NCBI GenBank assembly: GCA_033961575.1
Contig: CM066730.1
Location: forward strand, 114,534,523 to 114,598,522
DNA length: 64,000 nt
Origin: Aselliscus stoliczkanus
Taxonomy: Eukaryota > Chordata > Mammalia > Chiroptera > Hipposideridae
Direction of reading: 5' to 3'
Shown piece after piece: positions 33,883 through 46,455 of this stretch. The notes under the pieces are model-generated. The model did no database searches and had not been told where the DNA came from. It saw only the letters and a program-made list of their open reading frames with translations. A program made the translations under genes and the position numbers. The stretch's first letter is position 1, and the number at the start of each line of letters is the position of its first letter.

Positions 33883-35695
33883 ATGTAAACTTGTCACCTT
33901 AGCCACCCACTAAATCCTAATTATTTTTGCTTATTGTTTCTTTGAGGCATCTGTTTTCTTTCTGAGTTCTAGAACTGAAGGGTAGCATGGCAAAGCAAGT
34001 TCTGTGAAAGGAAAGAGGTTCACCACCCCCAGTCTCTGCCTTGTCTCACTGCCCAAGCCTGGGGCACCAGAACTGGTATAAGACAGGATAGCACCTCCAT
34101 AAGATTAACCCCCTGAAGCCTGCAGGGAAGAATTGCTGGGAGCCACAATCTCTTCTTTCTCTTTCTCTGCTTACTCCTTAACTACCCCTGTAAATATTGA
34201 TTTTGTGCCTAAAGTGCATTCACCCTTTTCATTTATGTAACTTACCGTGGATGCCTAATAGCCAGGCAGCCCAATTGCCAATATTCACATAGTTAAATGT
34301 GTCAGATAAACATCATTACTCATTTATTTAGTGCTAAACACTTCAAGTTGAAAGGACACAGGATGAATAATCAGAAGACTTGAGTTTGAATACTGGTGCC
34401 ATCACTTGCTAAAAATAAAATGAGCAAAACACCTAAATGCATTGAGCCCCAGTTTTCTGACCTTATTCCCTTATTTACATTGTAGCATCACTGTGAAATA
34501 AGGGCCAATCTTGGTAATGAAAGTAAATGACAAATGTGCTATTCCAAGTACGTATTGTTACATTATGTTCAGTCTTCACAATTTGTTGTTTATATAAGAT
34601 TTCACTCATTACTTAAAAAACAAAAACAAAAAACTGTAAAAAAGTCTCTGAAGGACAGGAGCTCTATAAAGCCCAAAGAATCAAGTAGAAAGGGAGGGAA
34701 GTAATATACCCAAACTTTGGAAAAGGCAAAAATCAAAGAGCAGAAAGGGCTGCTTAATCGCTGTAACTAATAGGAAGTTCATTGTCCTTGGAGGAGGCAT
34801 TTTGTTTGCCATAGCAGGACAGAGAGACACTGTACTTTATGAAAAGCCTTCATTTATCATAAAAATAATATCAAGTATCATGCAGACCAGCTGTGAGGCT
34901 CTCCAAGGGTGAAAGAGACAGGACGAATTGTGTCCAAGTGTCGAGGGAAAGAGAGTCACAACTCCTTAGTGCTGCCATGTAGCCCATTGGGCAGCAACAA
35001 CAAAACAACCCAGCTCAAATGCCAGCAAAGCAAAGCGGGGAGGGGGGAGTCATGGCAGAAGGCATATACAGAAAAAATTCCTATCTCTGCTTGATAATGG
35101 ATGTTCTCTTGTACTCAAAAAGCTTGGGTGAATTATGAAAGACATTTATCAGACATTAGAAAAATTCCAACATCGGAAAAAATTTACCATCATTTATCAG
35201 CTGCTTGAAGCTACAATGTATTTTTCATTATGTGATATGGAAACACATGTGCAATGAGTGGGTGGGTTTCTGGTTCAACATCAAACCCACACTGTTCTAC
35301 TAGTAATTGGATTCAGCTGAAGAATACAGGACAGGGCACTTCAGATCATCAAGCATCTTAAATCTAGAAACAAAAATCATTCTAAATGGTACTTAAACCC
35401 AACAATGATAATGGAAGCCCCCATATCAGATAACTTAACCTTTGGTATCACATTGTGATGAAGGCAATAGGCTCGAACATGACCAAGTTGAATGCAGCTA
35501 ATGTCCAACCAGAAGCATGATAGATTCCATCTTATACTCGTTGTTTCAATCTAAACTCACTGAGGCTTTTCACTCTTAATCACATCTGTTTCTCCATGGC
35601 CTGATCAGTCCTTAATTGTATCTAATTGATCTCAATTTGTACCCTGGAATTGGCAAATCACAACCTAATTTAGGAATACAACAGCACTCCACATA
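33883..35695. other. Mostly unassigned; one MIR-like piece
   Basis: A sense MIR-like fragment lies near 34358-34510 ('cttgagtttgaatactggtg', then 'cattgagccccagttttctg'). Nothing else is recognised. The 61-codon frame at 34909-35094 has no domain. Confidence 0.45.
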
Positions 35696-35699
35696 TCAC

Positions 35700-35882
35700 T
35701 GTCTCCTTTGATCCTCCCGACAGTCTTGTGGGGGTGTCGAGGGTGTCAGAAGAAATACTTTTACTCTCCTCTTACAGTGAAAAAACTAAGTCAAAAAATG
35801 GCTACCCCAAGGTCACCACTGCTAAGCATCAGAGCTGATAGGAGAACCCAGGGCTCATGACTCCCTAGTCCAGTGCTCCTTA
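35700..35882 (-). mobile_element. MIR, antisense
   Basis: 'cctcccgacagtcttgtggg', 'ctcctcttacagtgaaaaaa' and 'ccccaaggtcaccactgcta' are in reverse-complement MIR order. Confidence 0.65.
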
Positions 35883-38545
35883 AATATTGGAAAGAACTTC
35901 TTGAAGCTTAAGGCAGTGAGACTCTCACAATGGGCTCCTCTGGGATAACTCGTAATTTCCTCTTCAGGAGCTCCTTAAGAATAGCATAAGGGCATATCCA
36001 GCTGGAACCATTTACACAAACTGTACAGCCTGGAGGCAGGGGATGGACTTAATGACCCTAGGCTAATCAATTCCTGCTTCCTAACACAAGGAGTGATTGC
36101 AAAGTAATGATCTACCAGCCCCAGACAAACATCAGAGTTATACATTAAATGAAGTTTCTGATTCCTCATTCCATGATAAATGTATGGTTAATCCTGATTC
36201 CTGATCCATCATAAATTGCTCTTCTCTTCAGGGTCACTAAGTGATATTTGACTGTGAGTTGTAGAGGAAGTTGAGCAGGAGAGCTTCAGCTGGAGTGGGT
36301 GCAATATTGTAAGTATTGTAAGTGTTCGCATTAATCTGTTGCCATCTGTCTTTATTTTGCTAACCCACTCAATCGGACACCATAAATGTTAACAGACATA
36401 AAAATGCTTTTCTTCAACATTAAGCACACATATCTTCTGGCTTCACCTCCTGAATCTCAGACAGCTCTTGATTGTCCTAGGCGATGCCACAATGATCCCC
36501 TGGCTCCCTGAAGTGGCCCCCAACAGTGATGCCATAAAAGGCACTGTTCCAAATCCACAACCAGCTTTTAGATTCTGTTTCAAGGCTCCAATGTTCCTGT
36601 GCTCAGCAGCAGATTTCACTCCTTCTTACACAGAATGATCCAGAATGCAACCTTTAGCTCATCCTCTAAGAATATGGGTGCAAACTAGAGTGAAGAAGCT
36701 GATGCCTGTGATGGAGGCCTCTAGACTCCTAGCCCTATAGTCCACTATCCTAAATAAAAAACTGGAACAGCCCCTGTGTTCTTGCTACTATTATATGGAA
36801 AAGCCATTCAATTCATGATGTGAGTTAAAACGGTTCCAAGCAAGAGCCTTGTCTTATAATTTCTAAGGAATCTACCATCACTAGGCCAGTGAGGGCTCTC
36901 TTTGAAGTTTTTATCACCCTTAGTTTACTTTGCCAATCTTCCAAAAAAACTTAATAATCTTGACAGTCTGTTTTGCTGAGACCTTGTATTTGCATTGCAA
37001 TAGAGGCTGTGGGGTAATACCCAAAACCACCCTCAGTGACCAGCAGAGTTGATCATTTATGGCTCATTGCAGACACCCTCTCTAGGACTTGCCCTAGAGG
37101 TCACATCACCCAGGGTCATGCTTCATACTCTAGGGCCACCCATATGCCATGACTGGCCACTGCAAGCATATAAAGGCCAAATCTCTAACACCAATTCAGG
37201 ACAAATCTGCAGGGCTAACCCAGCTTACGAGAACCCCCAAAAGGGTCCTGTGAAAAGGTTCACAAGACCCTGAGGCTTTTGTTGGAACTGTATCACAGTT
37301 TTACTTCTCCCTCTCCCCAGTCCTATTTCCTCTTTTCCCTGAAAAGCATGGCACTCTCTCAGTCTGCTTCCTGAGGACCCTGACTTATGATATGAGTATA
37401 TGAAAGATAATGGATTTTATGAACTGGAATCAAATGCACAGCAGTTTGCTGGCTTGTTTTTATTCTTCCTTTCAATATGACTGATAATTTTGAACCTTGG
37501 GCAAGAGGGAGCCTTACTTCTAGAAAATGCTTTTGTAAGTGACAATGGAACATTGGTGAGCCAGGTAAAACATATGTTACTCTTTTAAACACAAATAATT
37601 TTACAGTATTCAACACTATGTAATTATGAGCCAACTGCCAATTCTGTATCAGTTAAAATGTAAGTCCGTGTGTGGAAAAATGGTAAAGAGACAGCTAATA
37701 CTTCCTAACTACTCACATTCCTTGTCTGAACTTTCTGTCTCATCTGGAAGTCAGTCATTGGAAGTTTCATGCTCCCACCCTGCTCTTCATATCTTTGGGG
37801 ACCAAGTCATGACTGGTGTGGTTAAGTCTTATGAATTTTTTGGCAGTAATAGAACCAGAAAGGAGAGTAAGCTCATCATGTTTGAAAAGCCAGAGAAGTA
37901 GCTCCCGGCTTCCTAGTCTACTGGCTGGCAGTTATATCTCAGCCACCAGTCCTCCTGCAAATGGGTGTGAAATCAGAGTGCCCGTATTCTCCTCCCTGTG
38001 CTCCTCTATACTGTGTAATTCTTCAGGCCTCTAGACCTGTGTTTATCGCCTATTCATTTATCTCCAAGGATGTTATGAAAACCAAAAATGATTGAAATAG
38101 AAAGCGTTTTAATTTATGAACTGGAAAACATATATTACTTATATTACCATTAGAAGGAAGAGAAAGTGATATGAAATCAAGATGATAGGCCTAGGTTTCA
38201 CAACTCGCAAGCTGTTATGAGTCATTTTATCACTCTGACCCACAGTGACTGTCTGTGTCTATCTGATTCCATTCTAGCATCCAGTGGGATGACAGGAAGA
38301 CTACAGGTCAATTCCAGAATGGTATACTTTTTAAATAATGCCCTATATCAATGCCCTTTCCTAGACAAAGTGGGAAATACCCAAATGATATTGTCACCAG
38401 TAAGCCAAAATACCTACGTGTCTCTTTGGTAGCCATGATATGTGTTACTTTAATTTTTGTAGATGGTTGCTTAGTTATAAGCCTATAATTTTAATATTCT
38501 TTCATAATGACAAGGCAAAGCAACAATCTGACATACATGTTAACC
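35883..38545. other. Unassigned sequence, possible old LTR near 36960-37390
   Basis: No gene seen. The block 36960-37390 ('gaggctgtggggtaatacc' ... 'tgaggaccctgacttatgat') has the style of an old mammalian LTR, but I cannot name it. Frames of 71-91 codons at 37049-38432 have no recognisable domain. Confidence 0.35.
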
Positions 38546-40352
38546 CAAAAGTTAAGAGTATGATTATAATAGAGAGGGGACTGACCATACTATCTAAAGA
38601 TACCTATAGATTCAATGTAATCCCTATCAAAAATTTAAAGACAATTTTCACAGAAATAGAAAAAGTAATCCTACAATTTGTATGGAATCTCAAAAGACCC
38701 CAAATGGCCAACGCATACCTGAGAAAGAAGGCCAAATCTGGAGGCATCCTATGTCCTGATTTCAAACTATATTACAAAGCAATAGTAATAAAAACAGTAT
38801 GGCACTGGCATAAAAACAGACACATAGACCAATGGAACCAAATCCAGAGTCCAGAAATAACCCCACACATACATGGTTAACTAATATTTGACAAGGGAGC
38901 CAAGATTACTCAATGGGGAAAGGAGAGTCTCTTCAAAAAATAGTGCTAGGAAAACTTGATAATCACCTGTAAAAGAATGAAATTGGACCCTGTCTTACAT
39001 TACTCACAAAAATTAAATTGAAATGAATCAAAGACTTAAATGTAAGACCTAAAACCATAAAACTCCTAGAAGAAAGAATAGGGAAAAAAAATCTCCTTGC
39101 ATTGGTCTTGGTAACAATTTTTTTGGATATGACACCAAAAGCATAAGCTTTTTTTTTTTTTTGAACAAAAGCAAAAATAAACAAATGTGAACTACATCAA
39201 ACTAAAAAGTTTCTATGCAGCAAAAGAAACAATCAACAGAATGATAAAGCAACTCATGGAATGGGAGAAAATATTTGTAAACCATGTATCTGATGAAGGG
39301 CTAATAAGCAAAATAGATAAGGAGCCCGTACAACTCAATAGCAAAAAAAATAATTCAATTTTAAAATGGGCAGAAAACCAGAATATACATTTTTCCAAAG
39401 AATACATACAAATGGTCAACATGCACATGAAAAAATGGTCAACATTGCTAATAATTGGGGAACTACAAATCAAAACCACAATGAGCTGTCACCTCACACC
39501 TGTTAGAATGGCTATTATCAAAAAGACAAGAGATAAGTGTTGGTGAAGATGTGGAGAAAGGAAACCCTTGTGTACTGTCGATGGGAATATAAATTGGTAT
39601 AACCATTATGGAAAACACTATAGAAGTTCCCCAAAAAATTAAAAGTAGAACTACCATATGACCCAACAACCTCACTTCTGTGTATATATTTGAAGGAAAT
39701 GAAATCACTATCTTGAAGAGATATTTGTACTCCCACGTTCATTACAGCATTATTCACAATAACCAAGGTATGGAAACCATCTTGTTTCCATAAGTATCCA
39801 TCAACAGGTGAGTGGATAAAGAAAATGTGGTATATCACATATATCATTCAGCCATTAAAAAGAAGGAAATTCTGCCATTTGCAACAACATGGATGGACCC
39901 TGAAGGCACTATGCTAAGTGAAATAAGTCAAACAGAGGAAGACAAATACGATATGATCTCACTATATGTGGAATGTAAAAAAAAGCCAAATTCATAAAAA
40001 CAGGGAGTAGAATGGTGGATGCCAGGGGCTGAGGAGTAGGGGGAATTGGGAGATGTTAGGCAAAAGGTACAATTCCAATTTCAAGATGAATAAGTTCTGG
40101 GGAACTAAGTACAGCATGGTGACTATAGTTAACTATACTGTATTATATACTTGAAAGTTGCTAAGAGAGTAAATTTTAAATGTTCTCACTATAAAAACAT
40201 AATTGGCAATTATGCGAGATGATGGGGGTGTTAACTAACCTTGCTGTGGCAATCATTTTGCAATATATACATGTCTCAAACCATCGCGTTGTACACCTTA
40301 AACTAACACAATAGTATGTGTCAATTCTATCTCAATAAAGCTGGAAAATATA
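38546..40352 (+). mobile_element. L1 3' end: ORF2 C-terminal part plus 3'UTR
   Basis: Roughly the last 1.8 kb of an L1 element, sense. It starts with the post-RT part of ORF2 (38560-38880 reads [25 protein letters not shown] and [12 protein letters not shown] style motifs). Broken C-terminal sequence (39187-39546) follows. The diagnostic 3'UTR reads 'ggtggatgccaggggctgag' and 'tgactatagttaactatact', ending at 'atctcaataaagctggaaaa'. Frameshifts make it inactive. By memory it is of the L1MA type. Confidence 0.9.
38560..39546 (+). pseudogene. L1 ORF2 C-terminal pseudogene fragment
   Basis: ORF2p is the L1 endonuclease/reverse transcriptase. Only its C-terminal portion, beyond the catalytic RT core, is here, in at least two open pieces (to 38880 and 39187-39546) separated by stops. 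No catalytic reverse transcriptase motif is included, so it has no enzymatic potential. Confidence 0.85.
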
Positions 40353-41934
40353 AGAGAAAGGTGACTGAGGTGTGGGAAAGTTAATCTTACAATGACCTGA
40401 TGTTCTCTGTTTTTCAAAGGCTTTTATTGAAGCATTTCTCTCAGTAACGCTGCTTTGGCAATTATATAGCAACAAAGCACTTGAAATAACTTTTGACATT
40501 CTAAGCATAAAAACTTACTCTCAGATGAGGGGTTTACAGAAAGCAACTTCCTTCAAATGTTTCCTACTCAAATGCTGACTGCTGTTGCAACATGAAAAGT
40601 ATATTCCCCAAGTTAAATGGGAAATGTCTCAGCCGAGAAAGGGTTAAATAAAGAGAACCAGATTCCAAGCAGTCAGGGTCTGAACACCAATAAGAATGTC
40701 TTTAGATGATGTAATGCTTGAATCCTGATATGCTTTTGAAAAAAGCTTGTGATTGAAGTTTCTATAAACCAGACTGAACTGGAATTTCCTCCATTCCAAG
40801 AGCCTCCTTCTCTGCCTCCTACATGGTTTTCTTAGGTAGGTTCGTTCAAATGTAGTTACGTGCTTTCCTCATGTTTGACAAAAAGCACTTTTTGTAACTG
40901 TGATTTGCCTTTGGATTCTTTAAGTGATGCTAGTCCACTGCTCTCCATGGGCCCCTTTCATCCTTACTTGATAATGACAAAGGGCTAAGTACTTATTAGA
41001 AAATTCAGAAAGACACCATCTCCTCTCACCCATCTTACTGACTAAATGCTGGCTCTTTTCATGTATATTCTTCCCACAGATCTCTGGGATGGAGATGCTT
41101 GTGACAAATGAAAGCAGAGACCCAACACTATCAGCCATACAGCAAGACAGAAAGTTGTTGAAGTCTGTGTGGCAGCTATTGTTGCATTATCCTCTTTTCC
41201 ACTAGCATGTTGTTGACAACCAAATAAGTGGGACAGTTACAGGTGACAACAAGTCTAGCAAACTCAGGAAACCTGCTCAAGGAAACTCTGAAAATGTTCT
41301 ATCTTTAAAAGCCTTCACAACTCATCTAAGGACATCTGATACACATGAAGAGATAAGGGTAATATGCTCTGGATTTTGTTTTAAGGTACCCTTTTAACTT
41401 AAATCCTGGAACTATCAAGAGAGTTAGGTTCATAAAACGACATGAAAGTTGGTGAGAATTCTTGGAGCATGGCAAAAATTGGCACGTCTCCCAACTTGGC
41501 TGAGGAACAATGTTTTTTTTATACAAACTATTTTAAAATTTAAAAAACCCTTTTTCTGAAAGAAGTAATTCATTATTTACCACCCATTAAATCAAATTTT
41601 AAAATCTTGGTTAACCAATAACCTCTTCCAACTTGTTCCATTTGAAATACACTAAAAAATAGCCATTCATTTCAAAAGTAAATGTATGTCAAACATCATA
41701 TCCATAAATGAGCTAATACATGTGAACGTATTTTGAAAACAACAACAAAAAAAAACCTGTAAAAATGAAAGACATTAGTATTTTTAAGATCATTGGCTCT
41801 TAACATCATTACCTGTAGTATAGTCTCCAAGAGGAGAGGAAGCACATTTATTTTGCTCTCTATTGTGTCCATGTCTCTTAACACAGTACCTGAAACATTA
41901 TAAACACTGGAGAAAGATTTGCTACATTGAATTT
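40353..41934. other. Unassigned sequence
   Basis: No recognised repeat or coding domain. Short minus-strand frames of 62-72 codons are unremarkable. Confidence 0.4.
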
Positions 41935-42060
41935 CAATTTGGATTCACAAATATATGCTAAGCACCTACTATATAAGGCACCATGCTAATAGGTGATGGC
42001 AAAAAGGTATACAGAGACAAGTTTCTCCCTTCTTGAGGAGAAAACTTAGTCTAATCAACC
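41935..42060 (-). mobile_element. L2 3' end, antisense
   Basis: 'atatatgctaagcacctact' with 'taaggcaccatgctaatagg' and 'cttcttgaggagaaaactta' is the reverse-complement L2 tail. Confidence 0.6.
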
Positions 42061-42299
42061 TCCTAGAGCTCTGTCACCCAGATTGCAAGAGCAATGGTTT
42101 GCCAACACAAATAAATGCCTTCTGAGCCAGGCAGGAAATGCTACAAAGTGGAAGTAGGCTACCAAGTTTAAGACAATAGAGTGTCATGGGGATAGTGGAA
42201 ATCAGAGAGTGCAATGCTTGCTTCAAATTATAGTTATTAAGCTTTAAATATTTTGTAATCATTGTATTAACAAAAATAGTTTTGTCAAATTTCTGGCAG

Positions 42300-43082
42300 A
42301 TTATTTATCCTTGAAAAGAAATGAAGCCCTTATCCATGCTACAACATGGATGCAGCTTGAAAGCATTATGCTAAGTGAAACAACCGAAAAATAAGACACA
42401 AAAGAACAAATACTGTGGGGCGGCCGAGTGGCGTGTTGGTTAAGAGCTGGCTTGGGACGCCAGCTCTGAGCAGCAGGGCCCCGGTTCGAATCCCACATAT
42501 GAGGGCCAGTGACACTGCCCTCTACAGCTAAGATGGTGAACAATAGTTTGACCTGGAGCTATGCTGCCTTGAGTCGGTGACGGTGTAGGCTGCAGGCCCT
42601 GCTGCAGTGGGCTGCCATAAGCTACAGTGAGTGGCCGGCAGCCAGTGTGAGCTGCCAAGAGCCACCATGAGTGGCCGTCCAGAGGCTGGTGACCCATCTG
42701 CTTCATCCAGGAAGAGCGCAAGGACAATACCAACATGGGCCAGTGAAGCAATGTCCTCCACAACTAGACTGAAGAACAAAACAGGACCGCAACTTGTCTG
42801 TTCCCCTTCCCTGATTCCCCAATGCTGTGCCCCTCCCCCAATTCCCCAATACAGTCTTAAAAAAAAATATTGTATGATTTCACTTATATAAAGTATCTAG
42901 AACAGGCAAATCCATGAACACAGAAAGTAGATAAGAGGTTGCCAGAGGGAATGGGGAGTTATTGCTTAATTGGTTCTATTTGTGGTGTTGGAAAGGTTTT
43001 GGAAGGTGGTGGTGATGGTTGAACAACATCGTGAATGTAATTAATGCCACTGAATTGTACAATTAAAAGTGGTTAAAATGGC
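42300..43082 (+). mobile_element. L1 3'UTR split by a SINE
   Basis: The left part (42300-42416) has 'acaacatggatgcagcttga' and 'atgctaagtgaaacaacc'. The right part (42865-43082) continues 'tgtatgatttcacttatata', 'aacaggcaaatccatgaaca' and 'actgaattgtacaattaaaa'. Together they read as one L1 3'UTR interrupted by the SINE at 42417-42864. Confidence 0.8.
42417..42864 (+). mobile_element. Long composite tRNA-derived SINE, bat type, nested in L1
   Basis: It starts 'ggggcggccgagtggcgtgt', with the B-box 'ggttcgaatccc' intact, then 'actgccctctacagctaaga'. The same body as the copy at 3093 follows, ending in '..ccccaatacagtctt' plus A9. Target duplication: 'aaatactgt' (42408-42416) and 'aaatattgt' (42865-42873), one mismatch. 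It inserted into an L1 3'UTR and so is younger than that element. Confidence 0.88.
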
Positions 43083-43083
43083 A

Positions 43084-43122
43084 AATCTATATCTATGTCT
43101 ATATCTATATTTATATCTATCC
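43084..43122. repeat. (TATCTA)n-like microsatellite
   Basis: Imperfect 'tatctatatctatgtcta' units immediately after the L1 3' end. Confidence 0.8.
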
Positions 43123-43289
43123 ACAATATATATTTTATTCCAGCAGATTCTATGAAATTTGGCTGGCCAGTTAAGACTCCTGAATCTTGGCTCAAGACTT
43201 TGTTCAATAATTGTTTGCCAAATAAATAAAGACATTACTTCCCTACCTCATGATATTCCAGAGATTAGTGGAAATGACACAATATTTCG

Positions 43290-43450
43290 ATTTAGACAGG
43301 TATTGGTCTTGCTATTTACCAGTTATGTAACCTTGCGTAAGTTAAGCTCTCCATACCTCAGCTTCCCCATCAGAAATATGGGGATAACAGTGGGACCTAC
43401 CTCCTAGGGTTATAGTGAAGATTGTACGAGATAATGTTTGCAAAACTCAT
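43290..43450 (+). mobile_element. MIR, sense
   Basis: 'cagttatgtaaccttgcgta', 'cctcagcttccccatcagaa' and 'ctcctagggttatagtgaag' are in MIR order. Confidence 0.75.
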
Positions 43451-43518
43451 TTCAGAGTTTTGGCTCATTACCATTAATAGCTATTATTAACATTAAATAG
43501 AGTAATAAGCATTAGCTG

Positions 43519-43550
43519 TTATTATTATTATTATTATTGTTATTATTATT
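43519..43550. repeat. (TTA)n microsatellite
   Basis: About ten TTA/ATT units with one G interruption. Confidence 0.9.
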
Positions 43551-43684
43551 CAGAAGACTACAAAATATAATGCTTTGCATTTTTTCCTAACCTAATAATT
43601 TATTTACCTGACAATGATTATCTTCTTGGGAACTATAGTATTGACACATCAAAGTAGAGTTCCTAATGATGTTTTTAAATTTTG

Positions 43685-44705
43685 AATTTTAATCTAATGA
43701 CATTACTGACCTGTTGAAAATCCTTTAGGGACTCCCTGTGGTTTTAATAAACCCCAAATCCCATAGCACAGGCATATCCTCTCTTCTTTAGCCCAGTAGT
43801 GAGCCCTATGGCCTTCCCATCATCTATCCTGTGGCTCCCGGCAGCCCTGGTTTCTGTTTTACAATCCCTGTGCTTCCAGGGGTGCTGACTCCTCCTTTGG
43901 CTCCAGGCCTAGCCCAGTGAATCAAGCCATTCCTGCATCCTCAACACTGGTGTGGTTCAGAGTAAAGCATGTGACCTCCCTGCTCCAACCAGGATGAATC
44001 TCAGGCCTCTTATTAGGAATGCTATAACAAGTTTGATGCAGAAGGAGGATGTGAGGGCTGGAGCTACTGCAGTTACTTCGCTACCTCAGGAGACACCACT
44101 CAACATGTGAGGGAGATTGGGCCCAAGAAAATTAGAGAGGAATAGAGAACTTTGAGGAAGTTATGATGGATTTTTCTGTTTACTGAGCCAATAAATCCCC
44201 TTTATTATTGCAACCAAAAAGTCTTAGCCAATTAAAAAGTCGCATTTTGCCACACTGCTTCCCACCCCGGTTACCCCTTATTCCAGCCAAACCGAATCTA
44301 GTTTCTGTTTCAGAACACAACAGAGCTTCTTCTGATTGAACTGTCCTCACCACTGCACTCTCACCCTGGATTGTTTGTTCAAGACCCTCCCTCCTATCAC
44401 TTCCCTACTCTGCTTGCCCTGGTTAATTCTCATCCAGCCTTATTAGTTCAGCTCAAACATCATTTCTCCAGGAAAGCCTTCAATCTAGATCAAGCTGTCT
44501 TATTAGGTGCACCCATAGCATTTATGCTTCTCCTGCATGCTCGTAAGTCTTGCCACCATGATGATTAAATAATTGTCTAATTAGTTGAGTGATCTGTATA
44601 TCCCACAATCATCTATTTTATTCACTTCTGCTACACCCCCAGCGCCTAATGCAGAGCCTTGTCCATAAAAAAACAAAGTAAATACATATTAGTTGAACAA
44701 ATGAC
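43685..44705 (+). mobile_element. L2 element, sense, with an inserted LTR-like piece
   Basis: The left part (43685-43870) has L2 ORF2-end style sequence. The right part (44330-44705) has 'catttctccaggaaagcctt', 'cccagcgcctaatgcagagc' and a terminal 'gttgaacaaatgac'. Between about 43880 and 44225 the sequence ends 'ctgagccaataaatcccctt', a typical 3' part of a MaLR/ERVL-type LTR, suggesting an insertion. Boundaries are approximate. Confidence 0.5.
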
Positions 44706-44849
44706 GAGCTTTTAATTGCCAAAGCTAACTGTTAAGGCATTGGTGTAGACCAGCTGGTAAAAATAAAAATACTTTATAAACAAATTGATAGTGGAGAAAA
44801 GAGGGGTTAAGGTAGGAACAAGCTGCTGATCTCTGGCTGTGGATGAGTA

Positions 44850-44938
44850 ACCATATTCAATAAATATTGGTTGGGCACAAAACAGACTGAGGTGGGAAGA
44901 TATAGCCCTGCCCTCCAGAAGCTCTTTGCTACACTTTA
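44850..44938 (-). mobile_element. L2-like fragment, antisense
   Basis: 'tattcaataaatattggttg' then 'ctgccctccagaagctcttt' fits the reverse-complement L2 tail. Confidence 0.4.
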
Positions 44939-45045
44939 ATTAGCTGGGCATAGTGAATACCGCTGCTGTGAAGGATTCCAAGTCACATCTATTACTCATT
45001 ACTCTGGTGCTTAGTTCAATCAGGGTCAAACCTACATTTAGCCTT

Positions 45046-45069
45046 AAAAAAAAAAAGAAAAAAAAAAAG
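45046..45069. repeat. A-rich tract
   Basis: Two A-runs separated by a single G. No SINE body is attached that I recognise. Confidence 0.8.
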
Positions 45070-45424
45070 TCTGGCTTTGCTTGTGTACTAAATAGTAGAA
45101 AAAGACAGCTTTCAAATCCTCCTTTCTCGCAGTTTCCTTTGAATCTGTTTTTAATCTCTAAAGCTTGGGGACAAAGATGTTGTTTAACTGCAAGCCTATG
45201 TTCTCCAGGTGTAGGAAAGTATTTTGTAAATTCCACCCCACTGTCCACATTCAAGTTCTACTACATACTCGTAATCATGCAGCAGTCAGAGATGGTAAGG
45301 ACCTGGGAATGAGGCAGGACTCTGGTGGGAAGTCAGGATGAGCCAGAAGCCAGAATCAACTTTAGTTCCAAACCACACAGAACAGTGATGGCTTTGGTTT
45401 ATGAGTAGAGCTAGTCATGGATCC

Positions 45425-45615
45425 ATTCAAACCCAGGCTTTGCCACCTACTACACTTATTACTTTGTACGTATTACTTATGCTTTGGGGGCTTCAGTTTT
45501 CTCATCTATAAATCAGGGGTTAAAGTACCTCGCCTCATAGGATGAAATGAGATCACATACATGAAACAATTTGCCCAGAGCCTGGTGCATGGAAAGCACT
45601 CCATATATTTTAGCT
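45425..45615 (+). mobile_element. MIR, sense
   Basis: 'attcaaacccaggctttgcc', 'cttcagttttctcatctata' and 'gcccagagcctggtgcatgg' are in full MIR order. Confidence 0.75.
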
Positions 45616-46053
45616 CTTATTATTTGTGAATCCACCAGGACATTTCCCCCCAGATTTTCTTTTGCACTCAGGCCACTTTATTCAGTGATGACCTGTATTG
45701 ACTCCATAAGCAGATGCTTCCTGGGAGATCTTTGTATTTTCCCCCTGGGCCCACTTTACGTTGAAACAGCAACACAGAAGATGAGACAGTTCAATGCCAT
45801 TGCTTCACATCATGATAACAGTGCTGTTGACATGTCAGCCCTCTATGTCAAAATATTATGACAATCATAATAAGCAAAATAAATGTAAAACATTTATTGA
45901 TTTTAAGTGTTATCATTTCCCTCTACTATCAGTGACATATGATGTCAAATGTGATATATTTGAAGTATATTTTAAGCAAGGTAATTAATGAATTGGATTT
46001 AGGAGTTGGGTATTTAGCATATTTTATAATGCAGCTTGGTGAAAACTCCCCTA
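45616..46053. other. Unassigned sequence
   Basis: No recognised element; it leads into the inverted repeat. A 96-codon frame at 45571-45861 (+) lacks a domain. Confidence 0.4.
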
Positions 46054-46210
46054 CCAAGAAACTATCAGTTAAGAAAAGACAGGTCATGGCGATGGGCTTG
46101 GGATAAAAAGAAGAGCAAATGGTCATAAGCCCAATTTTCACAACTGTTTTATGAATACTGGGTTCTTTATTGATGTCTACCAGAATGATGTGAACAATTT
46201 CAACAGCATA
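46054..46210 (+). repeat. Tight inverted repeat, left arm (157 bp)
   Basis: Reverse complement of 46299-46455 with three mismatches by eye (about 98% identity), and both arms exactly 157 bp. Outer flanks ('ctccccta' and 'caagggtg') share no target duplication, and the outer termini do not match a transposon family I know. The two arms encode the same short open frame on opposite strands purely by symmetry. Confidence 0.95.
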
Positions 46211-46298
46211 TAGTCCATGAGCTAATGCACAAACTCCATGACATCCTTCCTACCAAGACCCCATGTCCACACACACAAGATGAGAGGTGAGATCAAAG

Positions 46299-46455
46299 TA
46301 TGCTGTTGAAATTGTTCACATCATTCTGGTAGACATCAATAAAGATCCCAGTATTCATAAAAAAGTTGTGAAAATTGGGCTTATGACCATTTGCTCTTCT
46401 TTTTATCCCAAGCCCATCGCCATGACCTGTCTTCTCTTAACTGATAGTTTCTTGG
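46299..46455 (-). repeat. Tight inverted repeat, right arm (157 bp)
   Basis: Partner of 46054-46210, separated by an 88-bp spacer (46211-46298). A transcript crossing the pair in either direction would fold into a nearly perfect 157-bp double-stranded stem with an 88-nt loop. I see no evidence in the sequence that it is transcribed. Confidence 0.95.

Noticed and set aside
36960..37390. Possible old LTR
   Set aside because: The style is LTR-like but I could not match start and end motifs to a family, so it is mentioned only within the unassigned stretch.
38440..38880. 146-codon frame with clear protein similarity
   Set aside because: It is the C-terminal part of L1 ORF2, followed by stops and an L1 3'UTR, not a host gene.
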